A stretch of 11,591 nucleotides of DNA, from contig JBBQTU010000141.1 of NCBI GenBank assembly GCA_038213005.1, positions 1 to 11,591 of the forward strand, in the 5' to 3' direction. Shown in pieces: positions 8,116-11,591 of this stretch. The translations under genes were made by a program, and so were the position numbers. The stretch's first letter is position 1; each line of letters opens with the position of its first letter. This DNA is from JBBQTU01 sp038213005 (GTDB taxonomy: Bacteria > Planctomycetota > Phycisphaerae > Tepidisphaerales > Tepidisphaeraceae). The notes beneath the pieces are model-generated. The model saw only the letters and a program-made list of their open reading frames with translations, was not told where the DNA came from and did no database searches.

Positions 8116-10485
8116 GTGTCTGATCGTCCCCGCACCAATCGCCTGGTCCACGAGTCTTCACCCTATCTGCTCCAGCACGCCCACAACCCGGTGGACTGGT
8201 ATGCGTGGGGGCCGGAGGCCTTCGCCGAGGCCAGGCGCCGCAACTGCCCTATCTTCCTCTCGGTGGGCTACAGCACCTGCTACTGGTGCCACGTCATGGA
8301 ACGCCAGTGCTTTGAAAATGAAACTATCGCCGCCGACATGAACCGCCGCTTCGTCAACATCAAGGTCGACCGCGAGGAACACCCCGATGTGGACCAGCTC
8401 TATATGACGGCCGTCCAGCTCATGACCCGCAGTGGCGGATGGCCGATGAATGTCTTCCTCACGCCCGATCGCCTGCCCTTCTATGGCGGGACGTATTTTC
8501 CGCCCGAGGATATGGCGGGCCGGCTCGGCTTTCCCACGATCCTGCGCTCCATCGATGATGCCTGGCAGAATCGGCGCGGCGAGGTGGAGAAGTCGGCAAA
8601 ACACCTTGTCGAGATGACCCGGCGTTATGCGTGCCCCGCCGCCCCGGAAGTGCGCATCACGATCGATGCGGCTATGATCGACACGCTGGTCGGCCGGTCG
8701 GTGGCAGACTACGACAACCATCACGGCGGCTTCGGCGCATCGCCGAAGTTCCCACGGCAGACGCTGCTGGAACTGCTGCTGACCTACTGTGCGGCCGACC
8801 CGGTCGCAGCGCCGGCAAAGGCATCGCTACGCAAGATGCTCGCCCATACGCTCGATGCCATGGCCCTTGGCGGGATCCGCGACCATCTCGGCGGCGGCTT
8901 CCATCGCTACTCGACCGATGAGATGTGGCGAGTGCCGCACTTTGAGATCATGCTCTACGACAACGCGATGCTGGCGTGGGTCTATGCCGAGGGGTCGAGG
9001 CAACTCCAGTCGCCCGCGTTCGCGGCGGTCGCCCGGGGCATCTGCGACTTTGTCCTGGACCAGATGACCTCGCCGCAGGGGGCGTTCTATACCGCGCTGG
9101 ATGCCGAGGTCGATGGGCACGAAGGGGCAAGCTATCTCTGGACCGTGGACGAAGTCCGTGAGGCGCTTGGGCTGGCCGATGCCGCGGTCTTCAGCCGGGT
9201 CTACGGGCTCGACCGTGGACCGAACTTCGAAGATCCCCATCATGGCACAGGCCAGACCGAGCGTAGTGTTCTGTATCTCCCTGAGCCGGTGGACAGCGTC
9301 GCCAAGAATCTTGGGATCGCCCCGGCCGAACTGGAGACTCGCCTGAGCGAGATGCGCCAGAGACTACTGACCGTTCGTCAGGGGCGCAAACAGCCGCTGC
9401 TGGACACGAAGATCCTCACCGGCTGGAACGCCCTCATGATTCGCGGGCTGGCCCACTGCGGGGTCGTTCTGGCCGAACCCCGCTACACACACGCCGCCGT
9501 GCGGGCGGCGGATTACCTCCTGCTGGCGCATCGCACCAGCGATGGTGGACTGCTGCGCACCAGTCGCGATGGCGTCGCCCGACTCACCGGGTCGCTGGAT
9601 GACTACGCAACGCTCGCCTGGGCGCTGCTGTCGCTCCACGACGCGACAGCGGACGTTCGGTGGCTGGATGTCGCGAAGGAACTGCTCGGGCAGATCGAGC
9701 AGCGTTTTCGCACCGGCGCATCAATAACTGGCAGTAATGGCGCGATGATCTCTTCTTACTCCTCCCCCTTCAGGGAGGCTGGGAGGGGGTTGGCCTCTCC
9801 GAGCCGGACGGTTGTTGATGTACCGGTCCTTGCCGGCGCTGAGGCGTATTACCAGTCGTCCGCCGACCAGCAGGACATCATCATCCGGCAGCAGTTGGCG
9901 AGCGATAGCCCCCTGCCCAGCGGCAACGCGCTGGCCGCCCTGTCGCTCCTGAGGACGGGCAACACCGCCCGCGCGAGCCGGATCCTGGCGGCGTTCGCGG
10001 AATCGCTCGACACGCAGGGCGAGGCCATGAGCGCCCTGGTGCAGGCGGCGATGCTCTATGTGCAGTCGCAAGGTTCCCTGCGCATCGAGCCGGCCACGCA
10101 GGGCGACGCCTCGACGGACTCGGCCACGGAACAGGCAGAGGATATTGTCACGGTAGAGGCTCAGCGAATCAGCGCAGACACGGTCGCATTGGCGCTCCAT
10201 ATCCGCGACGGCTGGCACATCCAGTCGGCAACGGCGGGCAAGGGCCTGGTCGCGACGCGGGTTCTAGGTACGGGCGCCAACGCGATTGCGGATGTCGAGT
10301 ATCCCACCGGGCAAGTCTGGCACCCGGCTTGGGCCGACGCCCCGGCCAGCGTTTACAGCGGCACGATCCAGATCACCGTCCATCTCGCCCCAGCAACCCG
10401 CCCGGCGGAGCTAATTCTGGAATACCAGCCCTGCAGCGATGACGCCTGCCTGGAGGCGGTCCGCAAAGGCATCCCCATCCCCTGA
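8116..10485 (+). CDS. DUF255/YyaL (SSP411)-type thioredoxin-fold protein with C-terminal DsbD-alpha-like domain
   Basis: The product is 789 residues from the GTG. Residues about 6-170 are the DUF255 thioredoxin-like domain: NRLVHESSPYLLQHAHNPVDWY, GYSTCYWCHVMERQCFEN with Cys55 and Cys58, VDREEHPDVDQLYM, SGGWPMNVFLTP and FYGGTYFPP. The family usually has CHWC; here it is CYWC. Residues about 195-640 are the alpha/alpha-barrel part: GGIRDHLGGGFHRYSTDEMW, VPHFEIMLYDNAML (275-, with Ile278 where I expect Lys), ALDAEVDGHEGASYLW, LDTKILTGWNALM, LDDYATLAWAL and PSGNALAAL. Residues about 675-789 resemble the DsbD N-terminal domain: DGWHIQSA, YPTGQVW and a closing YQPCSDDACL with Cys773 and Cys778. 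No signal peptide or membrane segment is visible, so the whole protein appears cytoplasmic. The biochemical role of DUF255 proteins is unsettled. A likely in-frame insertion covers residues about 533-571. Confidence 0.93.
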   Translation: MSDRPRTNRLVHESSPYLLQHAHNPVDWYAWGPEAFAEARRRNCPIFLSVGYSTCYWCHVMERQCFENETIAADMNRRFVNIKVDREEHPDVDQLYMTAVQLMTRSGGWPMNVFLTPDRLPFYGGTYFPPEDMAGRLGFPTILRSIDDAWQNRRGEVEKSAKHLVEMTRRYACPAAPEVRITIDAAMIDTLVGRSVADYDNHHGGFGASPKFPRQTLLELLLTYCAADPVAAPAKASLRKMLAHTLDAMALGGIRDHLGGGFHRYSTDEMWRVPHFEIMLYDNAMLAWVYAEGSRQLQSPAFAAVARGICDFVLDQMTSPQGAFYTALDAEVDGHEGASYLWTVDEVREALGLADAAVFSRVYGLDRGPNFEDPHHGTGQTERSVLYLPEPVDSVAKNLGIAPAELETRLSEMRQRLLTVRQGRKQPLLDTKILTGWNALMIRGLAHCGVVLAEPRYTHAAVRAADYLLLAHRTSDGGLLRTSRDGVARLTGSLDDYATLAWALLSLHDATADVRWLDVAKELLGQIEQRFRTGASITGSNGAMISSYSSPFREAGRGLASPSRTVVDVPVLAGAEAYYQSSADQQDIIIRQQLASDSPLPSGNALAALSLLRTGNTARASRILAAFAESLDTQGEAMSALVQAAMLYVQSQGSLRIEPATQGDASTDSATEQAEDIVTVEAQRISADTVALALHIRDGWHIQSATAGKGLVATRVLGTGANAIADVEYPTGQVWHPAWADAPASVYSGTIQITVHLAPATRPAELILEYQPCSDDACLEAVRKGIPIP
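9712..9827. mobile_element. Putative 116-bp MITE-like palindromic insertion inside the DUF255 gene
   Basis: The ends are 17-bp inverted repeats, 9712-9728 and the complement of 9811-9827, matching at 14 of 17 positions (accgg, two mismatches, catcaa, one mismatch, aac). Inside is a C-rich/G-rich palindrome: cctccc (9761-9766), a 6-base loop, gggagg (9773-9778) and a second gggagg at 9781-9786. Translation across it, including ISSYSSPFREAGRGLASPS, has no counterpart in the family as I remember it, whereas the flanks RF and AYYQSSADQQ...PSGNALAAL fit the usual order. It stays in frame. Confirmation needs an alignment with close homologues. Confidence 0.5.
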
Positions 10486-10520
10486 CCCCCGCGCGGACGA
10501 AGCCAGAAGACAACCGCGCA

Positions 10521-10550
10521 GGCGCGAAGATCGCGAAGCAGGACGCGAAG
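10521..10550. repeat. Degenerate nonanucleotide array with core cgcgaag
   Basis: Units ggcgcgaag (10521-10529), atcgcgaag (10530-10538) and, after a 3-base insert, gacgcgaag (10542-10550). It starts 36 bp after the stop codon of the DUF255 gene. Similar 'cgcgaag' phrases occur between genes in many bacteria from memory; this was not checked. Confidence 0.6.
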
Positions 10551-10676
10551 AAGAGTCGTATCCGTCCGGGCGGGTACGCCTCGATCCCCCCACGGTGCAG
10601 CCGGTACTCCTCCGGCAGCAAGATCCGACGCGAGCCGACAAGAAGAGCTTTATCCGCCCGGCGAGTACACCTCGAT
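10548..10676. repeat. Imperfect direct repeat pair of 37-38 bp
   Basis: Copy 1 (10548-10585) and copy 2 (10640-10676) share aagaagag, tatccg, ccgg, gtac and cctcgat in the same order. About 31 of 38 positions agree, with one gap. The offset is about 92 bp. Copy 1 overlaps the end of the period-9 array, and copy 2 runs into the hairpin element at 10692. The function is unknown. Confidence 0.6.
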
Positions 10677-10691
10677 TTGCACCGATCCTGA

Positions 10692-10704
10692 GCCCCAGCG
10701 GGGC
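10692..10704. repeat. Hairpin repeat gcccc-agc-ggggc
   Basis: A perfect 5-bp GC stem with a 3-base loop, followed by gacac. A degenerate relative lies at 11135-11147, so this is probably one member of a dispersed hairpin family. From memory, phrases such as agccccagcggggcgac recur in planctomycete intergenic DNA; this was not verified. Confidence 0.55.
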
Positions 10705-10815
10705 GACACTGTCACATCGCCTCGCCGCCCAATGTGTCATGCACCCCTTCTGTCCCCTCCCCCGTTGAGCATAAGCGTTAAGTTATCGCGGCCACAGAAC
10801 CGTACTCTCCTGCCA

Positions 10816-10842
10816 TTTTCTGTGCCTTTTGTGCTTCTTGTG
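10816..10842. repeat. Degenerate nonanucleotide array ending in ...tgtg
   Basis: Three consecutive 9-mers read ttttctgtg, ccttttgtg, cttcttgtg, with the tgtg/ttgtg end conserved and the 5' part pyrimidine-only. It is unrelated in sequence to the cgcgaag array 270 bp upstream but has the same period. Its first unit forms part of an imperfect stem with gccacagaa at 10791-10799. Confidence 0.6.
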
Positions 10843-11134
10843 GCAAATCTCCGCGATTTCGATCGGGCGATGCCAAGAACTGAGTCGGAGGAGAGGAATC
10901 GAAGAGCACGGCCTCAAGGTCAAGTAAGATCGGTCAACCTATTTTGCCGCGGTGCCTTAGCCAGGCGAAGCCAACTCACACGGATCCCACCTGAAACGGG
11001 CGCGTTCGCGGAAGTAGTAGTGCGAGGTGTCCTCGCCCGCACAGGAGTATCGCCACGCTTCCCCTGCAACCCACGCAAACGCACCGGTGAACACCCTCAC
11101 CGTTCCACACAAGTCTCAAGGGGCGCCAATCTCA

Positions 11135-11178
11135 GCCTCAACGGGGCGAAATTCATAAGCCTGAGGCATCGCCCCAAG
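11135..11178. repeat. Double-hairpin repeat element, degenerate relative of the one at 10692
   Basis: Stem 1 is gcctc-aac-ggggc (11135-11147, 4 of 5 pairs). After a 12-base AT-rich spacer, stem 2 is cctgaggc-atc-gccccaag (11160-11178, 6 of 8 pairs). Two stems with GGGGC/GCCCC cores and 3-base loops in tandem suggest a small structured repeat that has begun to decay. Confidence 0.5.
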
Positions 11179-11306
11179 CATCCCCTCACGAGTGTATTGT
11201 TGATTATTGCCTAGCATGACTTTACAAGTTATTTCCAGAGAAAAACGCGCAACGCACGGCAGGGCAGAGGTGTGGAGGGGTTTTTGCGGGGTGAAAAACG
11301 TATGTC

Positions 11307-11591
11307 CTAAGCAGACAGGTATCGCTTGAGGTCCAGGGCGTCGAACAGTTTCTGCTGCTCGGCGCTGAGCGTGGAATGGCTGGCGGCGCGGGGGGTCTTC
11401 TCGCCCGGCCGGCGGGGGTAGATGACCAGCGTCTCGCGGATTCCGCCCAGCAGGTCGTACATCCGCGGCATGCTCAGGTCGATCCCCTTCTGGTGCAGCG
11501 TCCGCTGCAGCAGCGAGGTCAGCGTCAAGGCCAGCACGAAGGGGTGGGGGCGCCCGCCGTAGTTGTCGGTGTAGAGGTTGAGCTCGGACGA
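11307..11591 (-). CDS. Transposase, C-terminal fragment (IS4/IS1634-like), cut by the right window edge
   Basis: Ninety-four residues are visible before the TAG at 11309-11307, and the frame stays open to the edge. It begins SSELNLYTDNYGGRPHPF, continues VLALTLTSLLQRTLHQKG and LSMPRMYDLLGGIRETLVIY, and ends LSAEQQKLFDALDLKRYLSA. This pattern is typical of the C-terminal end of DDE transposases of the IS1634/IS4 groups: a hydrophobic helix rich in Leu after a His/Phe, then 'LS...(L)L..IRE', then a closing 'Q..(L/I)..L.L.RY' helix. The catalytic DDE residues lie outside the window. I could not fix the inverted repeat of the element; a weak gttttt/aaaaac pairing at 11280-11299 lies just beyond the stop. 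Confidence 0.75.
   Translation of the reverse strand, partial: SSELNLYTDNYGGRPHPFVLALTLTSLLQRTLHQKGIDLSMPRMYDLLGGIRETLVIYPRRPGEKTPRAASHSTLSAEQQKLFDALDLKRYLSA

Larger units (their letters stand above)
10486..11306. other. Gene-free stretch of 821 bp between the DUF255 gene and the transposase, rich in dispersed repeats
   Basis: I find no supportable protein or RNA gene. Open frames on both strands have compositions expected of non-coding GC-rich DNA (Arg/Pro-rich) and no motifs. The stretch contains two period-9 arrays (10521-10550, 10816-10842), a direct repeat pair (10548-10585, 10640-10676), GCCCC-type hairpins (10692-10704, 11135-11178) and an inverted repeat gccacagaa/ttctgtgcc (10791-10799, 10818-10826; 8 of 9). 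From about 11195 the DNA becomes AT-richer and probably includes the end of the insertion sequence whose transposase starts at 11307. Confidence 0.7.

Noticed and set aside
10930..11000. A tRNA-like look (ggtgccttagccaggcgaag)
   Set aside because: No acceptor stem, T-loop (ttcNa) or consistent cloverleaf can be formed around it.
10732..11214. Plus-strand open frame of 160 codons before the transposase
   Set aside because: It spans the period-9 array and the hairpin repeats, has Arg/Ser/Pro-rich composition and no recognisable domain.

Overview
The window is high-GC bacterial DNA, most likely from a member of the Planctomycetota (Phycisphaerae-like). The best lineage clue is the tail-type module at 5221-5578 on the minus strand. 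It reads WLQVT...DILYFGSAIGE, then RVNTADQLIVRNN, then YDFDRDRQVNTADQLIARSN, a dockerin-like block I know mainly from planctomycete surface proteins. The LexA-like winged-helix protein and the dispersed GC-rich hairpins fit that lineage. The assignment is from memory of these families; no search was run.

Layout. Positions 1-5578 (minus) are one uninterrupted reading frame of 1859 codons for a giant RHS/YD-repeat protein. It runs off the left edge without a stop. Its upstream end is a TAGTAG double stop with no start codon or signal peptide nearby, so the N-terminus looks lost. Positions 5585-6090 are non-coding and rich in short-period tandem repeats, an imperfect 36-bp direct repeat and hairpins. 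Positions 6091-6843 (minus) encode a 250-residue unknown protein ending in a LexA-like winged helix. Positions 7018-8001 (minus) encode an RluA-type pseudouridine synthase. Diverging from it across 114 bp, 8116-10485 (plus) encodes a DUF255/YyaL-type thioredoxin-fold protein fused to a C-terminal DsbD-alpha-like domain. Its coding sequence appears to carry a small in-frame palindromic insertion with terminal inverted repeats (9712-9827). Positions 10486-11306 are a repeat-rich gene-free stretch. Positions 11307-11591 (minus) are the C-terminal end of an IS4/IS1634-like transposase entering from the right edge.

The genes do not form one pathway. Two housekeeping-type genes (RNA modification and a thiol/redox-linked protein) lie between a decaying or truncated surface-protein gene and an insertion sequence. 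I see no defence system, CRISPR array or secondary-metabolite cluster. The most distinctive content is the repeat ecology: degenerate tandem repeats of period 7, 8 and 9, hairpin repeats of the form GCCCC-NNN-GGGGC, and a miniature inverted-repeat element apparently domesticated inside an open reading frame.
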